This document shows, piece by piece, positions 17,934-26,627 of a stretch of 45,511 nt of DNA (position 1 is the first letter of the stretch; each line of letters opens with the position of its first letter). A program made the translations under genes and the position numbers. Origin of the DNA: Gemmatimonadota bacterium (GTDB taxonomy: Bacteria > Gemmatimonadota > Gemmatimonadetes > Longimicrobiales > Gaopeijiaceae); contig JAJDNC010000019.1 in the NCBI GenBank assembly GCA_022340865.1, positions 1-45,511 of the forward strand, given 5' to 3'. The notes under the pieces were generated by a model, which was given only the letters and a program-made list of their open reading frames with translations, was not told the DNA's origin and made no database searches.

Positions 17934-18857
17934 TCAGCCGACGGAGACAGCGAGGGGCACGGCATCCGCCGAGTCGCCGTATCCGCTCAACGAGTAGACC
18001 ATGCCCTTGCTCGCCCACACCAGCACGTACCGGGGCCCCCGGCGCCAGCCCGACGTCATGAGCATGCCGGTGGCTCCGTGCACGTCGACCCGCTTGAACG
18101 ACCTCATGAAGCGAGGCACCGCCAGGCCCAACGACGTCCTGAAGTCGAAGGCGCTCTGGAACTGCCTGGCTTCGTCGGGACTCAGGCCCGACACCTCGAG
18201 GGCGATCCTGACCAGCTCGCCGGTGTCCAGCCCCGGAGGCGGTTCGACGGTGGGCGTCGGGGTCTCCGTGACGATCAAGCAGTCCCGGTCCCGGGAGGTT
18301 TCCGGCCGCCGCCCCACGAGCTGGCTCCGGAGCGTGGTGGCCGGCGGCGCGGGACAGTGGCCATACTGCGCGCGCACGCCCCGGGGCGTCTTTACGGTGA
18401 TCACCGCTCCGTCCACGGAGGGTGGAAGGTCCGCCGGCGCGCCAGCCTCGGCCAGGATCGTCGTGAGCTGCGAGCGCTGGACGGTCATGGACACCTTGGA
18501 TGCGCCGGTGACCGTCAACGTCGGTGCATCGGTACGAGCCGAGGGCAGGAGAGGCGTGAAGCCCGCGGCCTGCGCAGCCTCCTGGAGGCCCGGGACGGGC
18601 CGATCCGGTTCCTCCTGAACGACGGAAAGGGAGTCGGCGACCATGCGCGCCACGAGGTCCTCGACCCGGCGGCTGGACCCGGAGGGAGCGGTGAAGCTGG
18701 CCGTGACGGTCTTGGGCGTTTCGATACGCAGGGAGGAGAAGAAGCGATGCGCCACCGCGCGGCCGGGGTGGGTGAGCAGGAGTGCGGCCACGATCACAAC
18801 GACGGACGGCACCACCCACGCCGGGCGCTTCAGTCGGGGGACAGGCCCTTCCGGCAA
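17934..18857 (-). CDS. Membrane-anchored protein of ABC operon, DUF4367-like end
   Basis: 307 residues from TTG 18857, preceded by AAGGAG. One membrane helix (about 14-30, VVPSVVVIVAALLL) leaves about 270 residues probably outside the membrane. The middle part is Pro/Thr-rich (about 205-225) with few conserved features. The last 60 residues (VDVHGATGMLMTSGW, then VLVWASKGMVYSLSGY) recall DUF4367-type domains, which are found in secreted or anti-sigma-like proteins; this is a resemblance by eye. First gene of the operon that continues with the ABC ATPase and permease, so it may be an accessory or sensor of that exporter. Confidence 0.6.
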   Translation of the reverse strand: MPEGPVPRLKRPAWVVPSVVVIVAALLLTHPGRAVAHRFFSSLRIETPKTVTASFTAPSGSSRRVEDLVARMVADSLSVVQEEPDRPVPGLQEAAQAAGFTPLLPSARTDAPTLTVTGASKVSMTVQRSQLTTILAEAGAPADLPPSVDGAVITVKTPRGVRAQYGHCPAPPATTLRSQLVGRRPETSRDRDCLIVTETPTPTVEPPPGLDTGELVRIALEVSGLSPDEARQFQSAFDFRTSLGLAVPRFMRSFKRVDVHGATGMLMTSGWRRGPRYVLVWASKGMVYSLSGYGDSADAVPLAVSVG

Positions 18858-19090
18858 CGCATCGCTCCTTCATCGGGTGGCAACGTCGGACACCGATGAA
18901 CTTACCGCGCCGAGCTGTCCCGAAGATGACAGGCCGGACTGCAGCTCCGCGTGCCCAAGGGCGTGGGCCCACGAGGGTCGTGCACCCCCACGACACGAAG
19001 GTCACCGGTTGTCATCGGGGCGACAGGTGGAGAGGCTATCGTCTTCCTTCGCGTGACCGATCCTCCGGAACCTCATCAGGGAGGCATCCG

Positions 19091-20125
19091 ATGTTCCCTC
19101 CACGCGGGCTTCCGAAGCGCATTGTCCTCTTCGCGGGCGTGGCCCTCCTCGTCGGCGCCGTGGCGGCACAGACCACGCACTACCACGTGGCCAAGACCTA
19201 TGCCCTCGGCGGTGACGGGGGCTGGGACTACCTGGCGCTGGACACGGTGAACCACCACCTGTTCATCGCCCGGGAGAACCGCTTCATGGTGGTGGATCCG
19301 TCCACCGGCAAGCTCATCGGCGAGATCCCGGGCATGAACCGCGCCCACGGGGTCGCCTTCGCCTACGATGCGGGCCATGGCTTCGCCACCTCGGGCGGCG
19401 ACAGCACCGTGACCATGTTCGACCTGAAGACGCTGCGGGTGCTGGGGACGACCATCGCGGCGGTGGACGACGACGCCCTCCTCTACGATCCCGCCACCCA
19501 GCGCGTCTACACGTTCAACGGCGACGCGCACTCGGCGAGCGTCATCGACCCCGTATCCGGCAAGAACTTCGGCACCATCGACCTGGGCGCGAAGCCCGAG
19601 TCCGGAGCCACCACGGAGGACGGCAAGCTGTACGTCAACCTGTCCGAGGCGGGAGAGGTCGCCGAGATCGACGCCAGGGCCATGAAGGTCACGCGCACCT
19701 GGTCGGTGGCACCGTGCACCACACCCACCGGCATGGCCGTGGATCTCGTCCACCACCGTCTGTTCAGCACGTGCCGGAACAAGGTGCTGGCCGTGTCGGA
19801 TCCCGTGGCCGGGAAGCTCGTGACCACGGTACCCATCGGCGCGGGTGTGGACGGCGCCGGCTTCGATCCCGCCACACAGCTCGTGTTCGCACCCAACGGC
19901 GACGGTACCCTCACCGTCATCCACGAGGATACGCCCGACCATTACACCGTCGTGCAGACCGTGAAGACGATGGTCGGCGCCCGCACGATGACGCTGGACT
20001 ACGGCACGCACACCGTGTATACGGCGAGCGCGAAGTTCGGACCGGTCCCCCGGGGAGCCACGGGCCGGCGGCGGCGCCCGCCGGTGCTGCCGGGGACGTT
20101 CACCCTGCTGGTGGTACGGCCGTAG
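19091..20125 (+). CDS. Secreted YVTN-type beta-propeller protein
   Basis: 344 residues. ATG 19091 has GGGAGG upstream and gives a signal peptide ending at VAAQ. Then follow about seven blades with the YVTN pattern: VNHHLFIARENRFMVVDPSTGKLIGEI, AFAYDAGHGFATSGGDSTVTMFDLKTL and DLVHHRLFSTCRNK are examples of the H-x-LF..V-D blade form, shown in part. The last blade (TLDYGTHTVYTASAKFGP) precedes a short basic tail. Such proteins are periplasmic or extracellular and probably bind other proteins; no enzyme site is visible. Transcribed alone and ended by a strong hairpin. Confidence 0.85.
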   Translation: MFPPRGLPKRIVLFAGVALLVGAVAAQTTHYHVAKTYALGGDGGWDYLALDTVNHHLFIARENRFMVVDPSTGKLIGEIPGMNRAHGVAFAYDAGHGFATSGGDSTVTMFDLKTLRVLGTTIAAVDDDALLYDPATQRVYTFNGDAHSASVIDPVSGKNFGTIDLGAKPESGATTEDGKLYVNLSEAGEVAEIDARAMKVTRTWSVAPCTTPTGMAVDLVHHRLFSTCRNKVLAVSDPVAGKLVTTVPIGAGVDGAGFDPATQLVFAPNGDGTLTVIHEDTPDHYTVVQTVKTMVGARTMTLDYGTHTVYTASAKFGPVPRGATGRRRRPPVLPGTFTLLVVRP

Positions 20126-20160
20126 CCGATCCGGCGCACGGGGGAAGGGACCCCAAGAGA

Positions 20161-20192
20161 GAGCGGGGGCCGGCTCTCGCCGGCCCCCGCTC
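20161..20192. terminator. Perfect 14-bp stem terminator, bidirectional
   Basis: GAGCGGGGGCCGGC (20161-20174), loop TCTC, GCCGGCCCCCGCTC (20179-20192). It lies between the convergent propeller and TPR genes, 35 and 24 bases from their stops. The strongest hairpin seen in the window. On the minus strand it is followed by TCTCTTGG. Confidence 0.85.
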
Positions 20193-20216
20193 TTCGGGCT
20201 TGGCCCCGAGAAGAGG

Positions 20217-21962
20217 TCAACCGCCCCCGCCACGCTGGATGATCTTCTTCTGAATGTCGATGAACGTGGCCAGGTTGCTCAGCATCTGGTTGATGTCGAC
20301 GTTCACCGACTTCGCGTAGTCGGCGATCCCCGGCCGCCCAAGCATGTCCTGCGCCTTCTCGAATTGCGGCAGCGTGGCCTTCGCCGTGGACACCTTCTGG
20401 GGCTGCTGGTCCTGGAAGGCCTTCTGGTAGATGCTGTACGCGTCCCAGAAGGTGAGCTGGTGGATCATCCCCGGTGTCAGATTCGGCAGCGTCAGGGCCG
20501 CATCCAACGCCTTGTTCGCGTATCCGTAGTCCTTCTTCTGGATGCCCTTGGAGTACGCGTTCGCGAAGATGAGCTTCGACGCGATGTCCGCCTGCTTGGG
20601 GTCGGCCTTCGCCACGTCCTTGAGCGCCGTAACGGCGTCCTGGATGCGGCCGGCCTGGATGAGCCACTGTCCCTGGCGCAGCCCCACGTTGGGATAGTTC
20701 GGGTTGATCTCCTTCACCCGGTCGAGCGCCGTCAGCGCCTTGGCGAGCTGTCCGTTCCTGTGGAGGGCGTCGGCGTAGTACGACCAGATGGCGTCGTTGT
20801 CAGGGTGCGTTTGCAGGACCTGCTCGGCCGTGTTGATGGCCTCGCTCACCGAATCGAGTTGCACGTACGCGGCGATGAGCGTCTTGAGCTGGTCCGGGTC
20901 GGTGTCGGCTCCCTTCGCCGCGTACACCTTCTGGTACGCGTCGATGGCCTTGCGGAAGTAGTTCGCCGCCTCCGGCGGCAGCCCACCGGCATCGGAGCTG
21001 TCGCTCTGGGCATCCGCGAGCTTCTGTCCCGCCGCGAAGGCGAACCCGCCATACTGCGCCAGCAGATCCACATTCTTCGGATCGCGGTCCAGCCCCGCCT
21101 GGATGAGCCGCGCGGCGCCACCCGGGTCGCCCGCCTTGGCCAGGTTGTACGCGACGTTCATGCGTACCTGGGCGTTGCCGGGCTGCAGCTGGAGGTAGCG
21201 GGAGTAGTAGTCCACCGCCTGGTCCTCGTTGCCCATCTTCCCGGATATGTAGCCGGCGAGCTGGAGACCGTCCTCATGGATGGGGTTCTGCTTCAACAGC
21301 GAATCGAGCTCCGCCAGCGAAGCCTGGTAGTCGTTCATGTCGAACAGGATATGCGCCTTCAGGTACCGTGTGCTCTGGGCGTTTGGATTGAGCTCCAGCG
21401 CCTTGCTGCACTGGCCCAGCGCCTCCTGGTACTGCTGGCTCGCCTCGTACGACTGGCAGTTGCCGGCAGCGCGCAGCTCCGTGGTGTACCGGTCGAACTG
21501 GTCGAACACGCCCTTCGCTGCGGCCTGGTCGTCCTTCTGGCCCGCAGTGACGGGGGTCACCGTGAAGGACTCGTTGGACCGGGTGTCCCAGAAGGCAGCG
21601 GTTACGACGTACTTGTCACCCTCGGGCGCATACGACGCGCACAGCGCCACCTGCGCCTTGATCTGGGCGGCGAGCTGACGTGTCTTGGGACAGTCGAGCT
21701 GGTCCATCTTCAGCTTGTACTTCTTCAGCGCGTCCTTCAGCTCCTTCTCGGGTACCGGCTGGTGTGTGAGCAGCCCGTTGATCAGCTGCCGCAGGTCCGC
21801 GGCCGCCTTCTCGCCGAACTTCTTGTCGGCACCCTTGGTAGCCTGGAAGTCCGGTATGAGAACACGGAAGCGGCTGTTGGCTTGAGCGCGCACGCCTCCC
21901 GGTACCACGGCAACGAGGGTTGCGGCGAACATGGCCGCGAAGATCTTCGACCGTCGGATCAT
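20217..21962 (-). CDS. Secreted tetratricopeptide repeat protein
   Basis: 581 residues from ATG 21962, with GGGGAGACC upstream; this start gives a signal peptide ending at VRAQ. An N-terminal domain (about 30-160: RFRVLIPDFQ, KKFGEKAAADLRQLI) looks like the nucleotide- or peptidoglycan-type alpha/beta modules seen before TPRs in such proteins. About eight TPR units follow (for example YQEALGQCSKALELNPNAQS and AVDYYSRYLQLQPGNAQV). The C-terminus is Gly-rich (IIQRGGGG). Four Cys in the first half may form disulfides. Periplasmic scaffold is the likely role; no enzyme motif was found. Single gene with its own candidate promoter. Confidence 0.82.
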   Translation of the reverse strand: MIRRSKIFAAMFAATLVAVVPGGVRAQANSRFRVLIPDFQATKGADKKFGEKAAADLRQLINGLLTHQPVPEKELKDALKKYKLKMDQLDCPKTRQLAAQIKAQVALCASYAPEGDKYVVTAAFWDTRSNESFTVTPVTAGQKDDQAAAKGVFDQFDRYTTELRAAGNCQSYEASQQYQEALGQCSKALELNPNAQSTRYLKAHILFDMNDYQASLAELDSLLKQNPIHEDGLQLAGYISGKMGNEDQAVDYYSRYLQLQPGNAQVRMNVAYNLAKAGDPGGAARLIQAGLDRDPKNVDLLAQYGGFAFAAGQKLADAQSDSSDAGGLPPEAANYFRKAIDAYQKVYAAKGADTDPDQLKTLIAAYVQLDSVSEAINTAEQVLQTHPDNDAIWSYYADALHRNGQLAKALTALDRVKEINPNYPNVGLRQGQWLIQAGRIQDAVTALKDVAKADPKQADIASKLIFANAYSKGIQKKDYGYANKALDAALTLPNLTPGMIHQLTFWDAYSIYQKAFQDQQPQKVSTAKATLPQFEKAQDMLGRPGIADYAKSVNVDINQMLSNLATFIDIQKKIIQRGGGG

Positions 21963-22290
21963 GATGCTGGTCTCCCCTGGGGCGTAGCCCGGTCCTGATC
22001 CGTCCTGGCGGCAAGCTCGCGACGCATCCGCGCCGGTCCCTGCCGCCATTCTGTTCAATCTGTTCAAATGGTTATACCACGGGAGGGCGCCGAAGTTTAC
22101 AGAGGCGGGCTTTCGCGCGCCCCGGAAGCTCCGATTCTCCGCGTGGTTGGAGCCTTATGGTCGTCTGAGGCTCAACCGGCCGCAAGGTCCGCGACCCCCT
22201 TCGCAAGGCGCGCGCGAACGGGGGGGCGGGATCCGCTCCCGGACCTGGACGCTGGACAGCCGATCCGCCCTTTCGGACGTCGGGCCGACG
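21963..22290. other. Intergenic region upstream of TPR gene
   Basis: About 330 bp between the TPR gene start and the end of the Hmc-like operon. It holds the candidate TPR promoter with a repeated octamer and a hairpin at the end of the upstream operon, both listed separately. The remaining part, 22080-22275, shows no gene I can support. Confidence 0.5.
22051..22076 (-). promoter_or_regulatory. Candidate TPR-gene promoter with repeated octamer
   Basis: Read leftward, TATAAC (22076-22071) is a good -10 box, but no convincing -35 lies 16-18 bases above it. Directly downstream TTGAACAG occurs twice in tandem (22067-22060 and 22058-22051), one base apart, at about the transcription start. This may be an operator. 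It is the most AT-rich spot of the area. Confidence 0.35.
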
Positions 22291-22292
22291 TC
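22276..22292 (-). terminator. Possible terminator of the Hmc-like operon
   Basis: GACGTCG (22276-22282), loop GGC, CGACGTC (22286-22292): a perfect seven-pair stem whose edge overlaps the stop codon of the last response regulator gene. No T run follows, so termination is only a guess. Confidence 0.3.
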
Positions 22293-22716
22293 AGGCCGCC
22301 AGCAGCTTCTGGACCGCCGCCAGGAACGCGTCCCGGTCTATGGGCTTGGGAAAGAAACCCTCCGGTGGCGGAACCAGGCTCCGGTGACTCAGGAACTTCT
22401 CGTATCCGTACGGATCCCCCCCATAGCCGGTGACGGCGGTGACGATGACCACCGGGATGGGGGCGAGCTCCGGGTCCTTCTTCACCTCCTTGTAGAAGCG
22501 GGTCCCGGAGGCCCTGGGCATGGAGATGTCCAGGGTGACGAGATCCGGCCTCTCCCGGCGCGCCATCTCCAACGCTGTCGTACCGTCACCTGCGGTGAAG
22601 GTCTCGTACCCGGCGTCGTTCAGGAGCATCTCCAGGTAGCCGATCACGTCTGGCTCGTCGTCCACGATGAGGACCCTCTTCGCCCGCGGCGACGCGGCCT
22701 GCTTCGATCCGGACAT
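22291..22716 (-). CDS. REC-only response regulator
   Basis: 141 residues from ATG 22716 with GGAAGGA upstream; the longer frame from 22758 lacks such a site. A single receiver domain with the acidic pair D19/D20, phospho-acceptor D63 (LVTLDISMP), T93 and K124 (FFPKPID). There is no DNA-binding or enzyme output domain. The loop between T93 and K124 is longer than usual (GYGGDPYGYEKFLSHRS). Last gene of the Hmc-like operon, next to a second regulator and a PAS kinase. It is comparable in position to rrf genes after the hmc genes of Desulfovibrio. It may act as a phosphate relay or bind a partner protein. Confidence 0.9.
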   Translation of the reverse strand: MSGSKQAASPRAKRVLIVDDEPDVIGYLEMLLNDAGYETFTAGDGTTALEMARRERPDLVTLDISMPRASGTRFYKEVKKDPELAPIPVVIVTAVTGYGGDPYGYEKFLSHRSLVPPPEGFFPKPIDRDAFLAAVQKLLAA

Positions 22717-22727
22717 GGTATATCCTT

Positions 22728-22743
22728 CCAGGTTCGAACCTGG
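22728..22743. repeat. Perfect 16-bp palindrome between the two regulator genes
   Basis: CCAGGTTCGAACCTGG lies in the 38-base gap between the two response regulator genes, just before the ribosome site of the second. It could be an operator, or in RNA a short hairpin that modulates translation of the last gene. Confidence 0.5.
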
Positions 22744-22754
22744 TCTCGGTCTCT

Positions 22755-23321
22755 TCACGGAGCCCGGGTGGGCTTCCCTTCCCCGGGCTGTCCTTCAGCC
22801 GGACCCTTCCGCTTCAGCGCCTCCAGGGCCCGGCGCAGCGCATGGGGCTCGGCAGCGGGCAGCTGCCGCCGGAGCTCTTCCTGCAGGCGGACGCGGTCCT
22901 CGTCCTCGGACGCCTCCTCGACCCCCAGGGCGCGCTGTACGCAGCGCACGTAGTCCAGAGGCTTCACGGGCTTCTCCAGGTACACCCCCGGTCCCGAGAT
23001 CACGCGGCTGTCCACGATGTCCTTGAGGTCGCCCTCGCCCAGCTCGTCGCGGGCGTGGGCGGTGACGATGAGAACCGGGATCCTGGACAGCGTCCTGTCC
23101 CTTCTCAGCTCGTAGAGCAGCTTCTGCCCACTCTTCCTCGGCATGACGAGGTCGAGGGAGATGAAGTCCGGGGGCTCCCCCCGGATCATCTCCAGGGCCT
23201 CGATGCCGTCGGCCGCCGTACGCACGTTGAAGCCGGCATCCCTGAGAATCTGTGACAGGTAGCCCCGCACGTCGGGCTCGTCGTCCACCACGAGCACCGT
23301 CTTGTCCTGTGCCCGGACCAT
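22755..23321 (-). CDS. Response regulator with charged C-terminal tail
   Basis: 188 residues; ATG 23321 follows GGGAGGTGATCC. Receiver domain residues 1-130: D13/D14, phospho-acceptor D57 (FISLDLVMP), T87, K117 (VYLEKPVKP). As in the neighbouring regulator, the loop between T87 and K117 is enlarged (ARDELGEGDLKDIVDSRV). About 55 C-terminal residues form an acidic then basic helical tail (EEASEDEDRVRLQEELRRQ) without a recognised output domain. It lies 16 bases downstream of the histidine kinase gene and is its likely phospho-acceptor. Confidence 0.9.
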   Translation of the reverse strand: MVRAQDKTVLVVDDEPDVRGYLSQILRDAGFNVRTAADGIEALEMIRGEPPDFISLDLVMPRKSGQKLLYELRRDRTLSRIPVLIVTAHARDELGEGDLKDIVDSRVISGPGVYLEKPVKPLDYVRCVQRALGVEEASEDEDRVRLQEELRRQLPAAEPHALRRALEALKRKGPAEGQPGEGKPTRAP

Positions 23322-23337
23322 GGATCACCTCCCTCGT

Positions 23338-24486
23338 CTACGTTGTCGTCCCGGCGGTCTCGGGCGTCCCGTCTTTCGGGCCCGCCCCAAGGGCGGGCAG
23401 GGTGGCGCGTGGGAGCTCGATGCGGAACACCGAGCCCTCACCTTCCTTCGACTCGAATGATATACGCCCCCCGTGCTGGTGCACGATCCGCTTGGTGGTG
23501 AGAAGCCCCAGGCCGGTGCCCCGGTCCGAGCCTTTCGTCGTGAAGAACCTCGAGAACACCTTCCGACTGATCTCGTAGTCCATGCCCTGGCCGTTGTCCA
23601 CCACCTCGTAGATGAGGACGCCATCCTCCTCCCGGGACGCAAGGGTCACCACGAAGTCCCGTTCCTTGTCCGAGAGCGTGCACGCGTCGATGGCGTTGGA
23701 GACCAGGTTGGCCAGGCAGGTGTGTATGCCCTCCTCGTCCAGGGGTGCGGCGGGCACACCGTCCTGCAGCTCCTCCTCGAGCCGGATCCCCGCCTGTGCG
23801 GCGCGTTCCCGGAACAGGTCCACCACGGCGCGCGCAGGCCGGTTGGGGTCCACCAACGCCACCGCTGTGGCGGTGCCCTTGGCGAAGTCCAGGAACTCCT
23901 TCACGAAGGCGGAGATGCGCGTGACGTTGTCCTCCAGCACGGTCCAGCCCCGGGCGATCCGCTCGTCGTCGCCCATCTGGATGCCGGTGTTGACGGCATA
24001 CATCCCGCCCTCGAGCCCCATGAGGATGTTCTTCACGCCGTGGGCCACGCCGGCGACGGTCTCGCCCACCGCGGCCATCCGCTCCGCCTCGCGCTTCTCC
24101 CGCTCCAGCCGCTTCACCGGCGTGATGTCTGTGAACATCTCGAGGATGAACGGGATTTCTCCGTTGGGACGCGTCATGGGAAGCATCTGCACCAAATAGT
24201 CGATCTGCTTCCCGTTGCGCATGACCCCCTCCTCCTCCCGGCGGCGGATCTTTCCGTCCAGGAAGGTCTCCAGGGCCGCGCAGCGCATGCACGGCTCCGT
24301 CCGGTCCTTGCACACCTCATAGCACGGCCGGCCCCTCCAGTCGCCGTAGGCGTCCTCGAACTGGCTGTTCGCCTCCACGATCCGATAGTCGCGGCTGATG
24401 ACGCTCAGGGCCACGGGGATCTGGTCGAAGAGGTTCGACCGGACCCAGCTGTCGATCTCGCCGCCGCGGGTGCCCAGTGCGTTCAT
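23338..24486 (-). CDS. PAS-domain sensor histidine kinase
   Basis: 382 residues; the ATG overlaps the upstream stop by ATGA. No membrane helix, so it is cytosolic. PAS domain about 18-125, with a cysteine group C55-x3-C59-x6-C66-x2-C69 that could bind a metal or sense redox state. Then come a coiled linker (KRLEREKREAERM), the phospho-acceptor H149 in AGVAHGVKNIL (Gly replaces the usual Glu after His), the N box LVSNAIDAC, and ATP-lid motifs VDNGQGMD and GTGLGLLTTK. A complete HisKA-type kinase. Gene order fused NrfD-cytochrome, kinase, regulator, regulator suggests that the sensor watches the redox state of the complex encoded with it. Confidence 0.92.
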   Translation of the reverse strand: MNALGTRGGEIDSWVRSNLFDQIPVALSVISRDYRIVEANSQFEDAYGDWRGRPCYEVCKDRTEPCMRCAALETFLDGKIRRREEEGVMRNGKQIDYLVQMLPMTRPNGEIPFILEMFTDITPVKRLEREKREAERMAAVGETVAGVAHGVKNILMGLEGGMYAVNTGIQMGDDERIARGWTVLEDNVTRISAFVKEFLDFAKGTATAVALVDPNRPARAVVDLFRERAAQAGIRLEEELQDGVPAAPLDEEGIHTCLANLVSNAIDACTLSDKERDFVVTLASREEDGVLIYEVVDNGQGMDYEISRKVFSRFFTTKGSDRGTGLGLLTTKRIVHQHGGRISFESKEGEGSVFRIELPRATLPALGAGPKDGTPETAGTTT

Positions 24487-26627
24487 GGCGTCTGTCGTCC
24501 TCCCGCCCCCGGGAACGCCCCGGTGGCGGACGCTGCGGGTGTGCCGTGGGAATCCGGCCCTGCCCCTTCTGTTCGGGCGTCGCGTCCGGCGGCCGGCAGG
24601 CCGTCCGGCGGCCGGCTCAGGACGGCCCGATCCCTGGCCGGCTCCAGCTCCCGGAGCTGGGCCGCGCGGTCGGCATCGTGGCAGGTGCCGCACTCGGCGA
24701 GGTCCGCGGGATACTTGTCGGGGTGGCGCTGCACTTCCCGCTTGTGGCACGTTACGCACAGCCCGTGCATCGCCTCCATGTACCCCTCGGCCTTGGGCCA
24801 CCTGTCCGGCGCCGCGGGGATCACGGGATCGGTGGCAACCGGTTCGACATGGCACTTCGAGCACGCCGTGGAGGTCGCGTAGCTCTTCACCTTCACCCCC
24901 TGGGCGTGACACTGGACGCACCCCTCGTTTCCATCCAGGGCCGCGATGTGCTGCGCGTGGTCGAACACCTGCGTGCTGTCGTACATGTCCCTGTGGCACG
25001 AAGCGCAGGGCGTGTTGGCCTCCGGCGGCAGGTTCAGGTGGTGGCACATGACGCAGGACGTGTCCCCTCCCAGACGCTCCTTGTGGGCCTCGTGGTCGAA
25101 GAGCACGGCATAGCCGTCCTGGTTCCCGTCGACGAGGAGCAGCAGCGTCGTCTTCTCCAGGGGTGCCCGGCTTCCCGGGAAGGCCCCCGTTGACCGCCCC
25201 GTCATCCCCGGCAGCGCCGTGGTCCGGGCCCGCGTGACGGCCTCCGCGGAGTCCAGCGCCGCGAACACCAGGGCGTGCGTCCTGGCCGGCCCGCGGTCCA
25301 GGCTTTCGCCCTCCACGCTTCGGGCCGCCACCACCGGCGAGGGGGTCCGCTCGGAGCCCCGGACGGGAAGGAAGAGCAACGCCACCGCCGCGCCGGCCAG
25401 CGCGGCTCCGGTGAAGCGGCCGGGAGCCGCGAGGGTGCGCGGCTGCAGCCGCCGTACCGTCGAAGGATCGTAGCTGGGTTTCGGCTCGTCCTCGGACCGT
25501 GGCCGCCGGGACACGTCCTCGTAGACCTTCAGACGCTCCACGAAGAAGATGAAGAGCAGCGCGAAGGCGGACACGATGCCCACGCTCACGGCCAGCTCCT
25601 CCCAGCTCGGGTGGTAGCCGAAGCCGGGTGGACGCAGGAAGGCGAAGATGGAGACGTCCAGCCGATAGAGAACCATGCCGGAGACGGTGAAGGCGGCCGC
25701 CACGGCCATTCCTGCGCGGCTTTCCCGCACGCGCCGCGACAGCATCAGGGTCGCCGGGATCACCGCGCTCAGCCCCAGCTCGGCCACGAAGAGGGCACCG
25801 TGCCAGGAGCCGTCCACGGCCATGCCCAGCACGCCCCGGAGCGCCAGGTCTCCCAGCCGGAGCGCCACGTAGATCCACAGGACCACCGACGCGGCCAGTC
25901 CCAGTCCGGCCAGCTCCCGGGTGTGGACCTCGTGCCTGAAGAAGTACGCCGAGAGCAGCGACTCCAGGACCACCATCATCAGCCCCAGCGCCACCGCGGA
26001 CACGAAGAACAGCACATAGATGATGTGCGAGTACCAGAGAGGGTGGAGCCGGTACGGGGTGATGAGGAAGAGCGAGCCCAGCGACGACTGGTGCAGCGTG
26101 GAGAGCACGATCCCGGCGATGACCAGCGGGATGGTCGCCTTCTTCAGGATGCGGAGGATCCCCCGGAGGAACCGCTTGTCCAGGAGGGGATGCTCCAGGA
26201 TGGCCGGCGCGAACTCCAGCGTCAGCACGCTGAGGTACAGCATGACGCACAGGGCCACCTCGAAGAGCACCGAGCGGTGCTGCCAGTGCAGGATGGGGTG
26301 CCAGATGCGCCACGGCAGCCCCAGGTCGTACAGCAGCCCGACGGCCACCGCGGCGTAGCCCAGCCACGCCGTGAGGATGGCGGGCCGCAGGAAGCCGTGG
26401 TACCGCTTCAGGCCGAAGATGTGCACCGTAGCCGCCAGGACGAATCCACCCGCGGCCAGGGCGACGCCGGACATGACGTCGAAACCGATCCACAGGCCCC
26501 AGGGGGCGGCGTCGGAGAGGTTGGTGACCGAGCCCAGGCCACGGGTGAAGCGCACCACGCTCACCGCCGCCAGCACGCCCACCAGCGTCCAGAGGATGGT
26601 CTTCAGGTTGGTGAGCCGGTCACTCAT
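24483..26627 (-). CDS. NrfD-type quinone-reactive membrane subunit fused to hexaheme cytochrome c
   Basis: 714 residues from ATG 26627; the frame above it to 26696 overlaps the ferredoxin gene. Residues 1-365 carry about nine or ten membrane helices in the NrfD/HmcC/PsrC pattern (PWGLWIGFDVMSGVALAAGG, HWQHRSVLFEVALCVMLY). A loop and another helix (about 405-424, GAALAGAAVALLFL) lead to a region placed outside. There six CXXCH heme sites follow: 525-529 (CVMCHH), 541-545, 570-574, 589-593, 624-628 and 646-650. Extra His in FDHEAH and FDHAQH look like distal heme ligands of class III/c7 cytochromes. A Pro/Ala-rich tail ends it. In Desulfovibrio these parts are separate proteins, HmcC and HmcA. 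Confidence 0.9.
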   Translation of the reverse strand: MSDRLTNLKTILWTLVGVLAAVSVVRFTRGLGSVTNLSDAAPWGLWIGFDVMSGVALAAGGFVLAATVHIFGLKRYHGFLRPAILTAWLGYAAVAVGLLYDLGLPWRIWHPILHWQHRSVLFEVALCVMLYLSVLTLEFAPAILEHPLLDKRFLRGILRILKKATIPLVIAGIVLSTLHQSSLGSLFLITPYRLHPLWYSHIIYVLFFVSAVALGLMMVVLESLLSAYFFRHEVHTRELAGLGLAASVVLWIYVALRLGDLALRGVLGMAVDGSWHGALFVAELGLSAVIPATLMLSRRVRESRAGMAVAAAFTVSGMVLYRLDVSIFAFLRPPGFGYHPSWEELAVSVGIVSAFALLFIFFVERLKVYEDVSRRPRSEDEPKPSYDPSTVRRLQPRTLAAPGRFTGAALAGAAVALLFLPVRGSERTPSPVVAARSVEGESLDRGPARTHALVFAALDSAEAVTRARTTALPGMTGRSTGAFPGSRAPLEKTTLLLLVDGNQDGYAVLFDHEAHKERLGGDTSCVMCHHLNLPPEANTPCASCHRDMYDSTQVFDHAQHIAALDGNEGCVQCHAQGVKVKSYATSTACSKCHVEPVATDPVIPAAPDRWPKAEGYMEAMHGLCVTCHKREVQRHPDKYPADLAECGTCHDADRAAQLRELEPARDRAVLSRPPDGLPAAGRDARTEGAGPDSHGTPAASATGAFPGAGGRQTP

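Noticed and set aside
17305..19005. Minus-strand frame of 566 codons over the ABC ATPase and anchored protein
   Set aside because: Overlaps two genes with clear motifs in another frame, has Arg/Gly/Pro-rich composition and no ribosome site.
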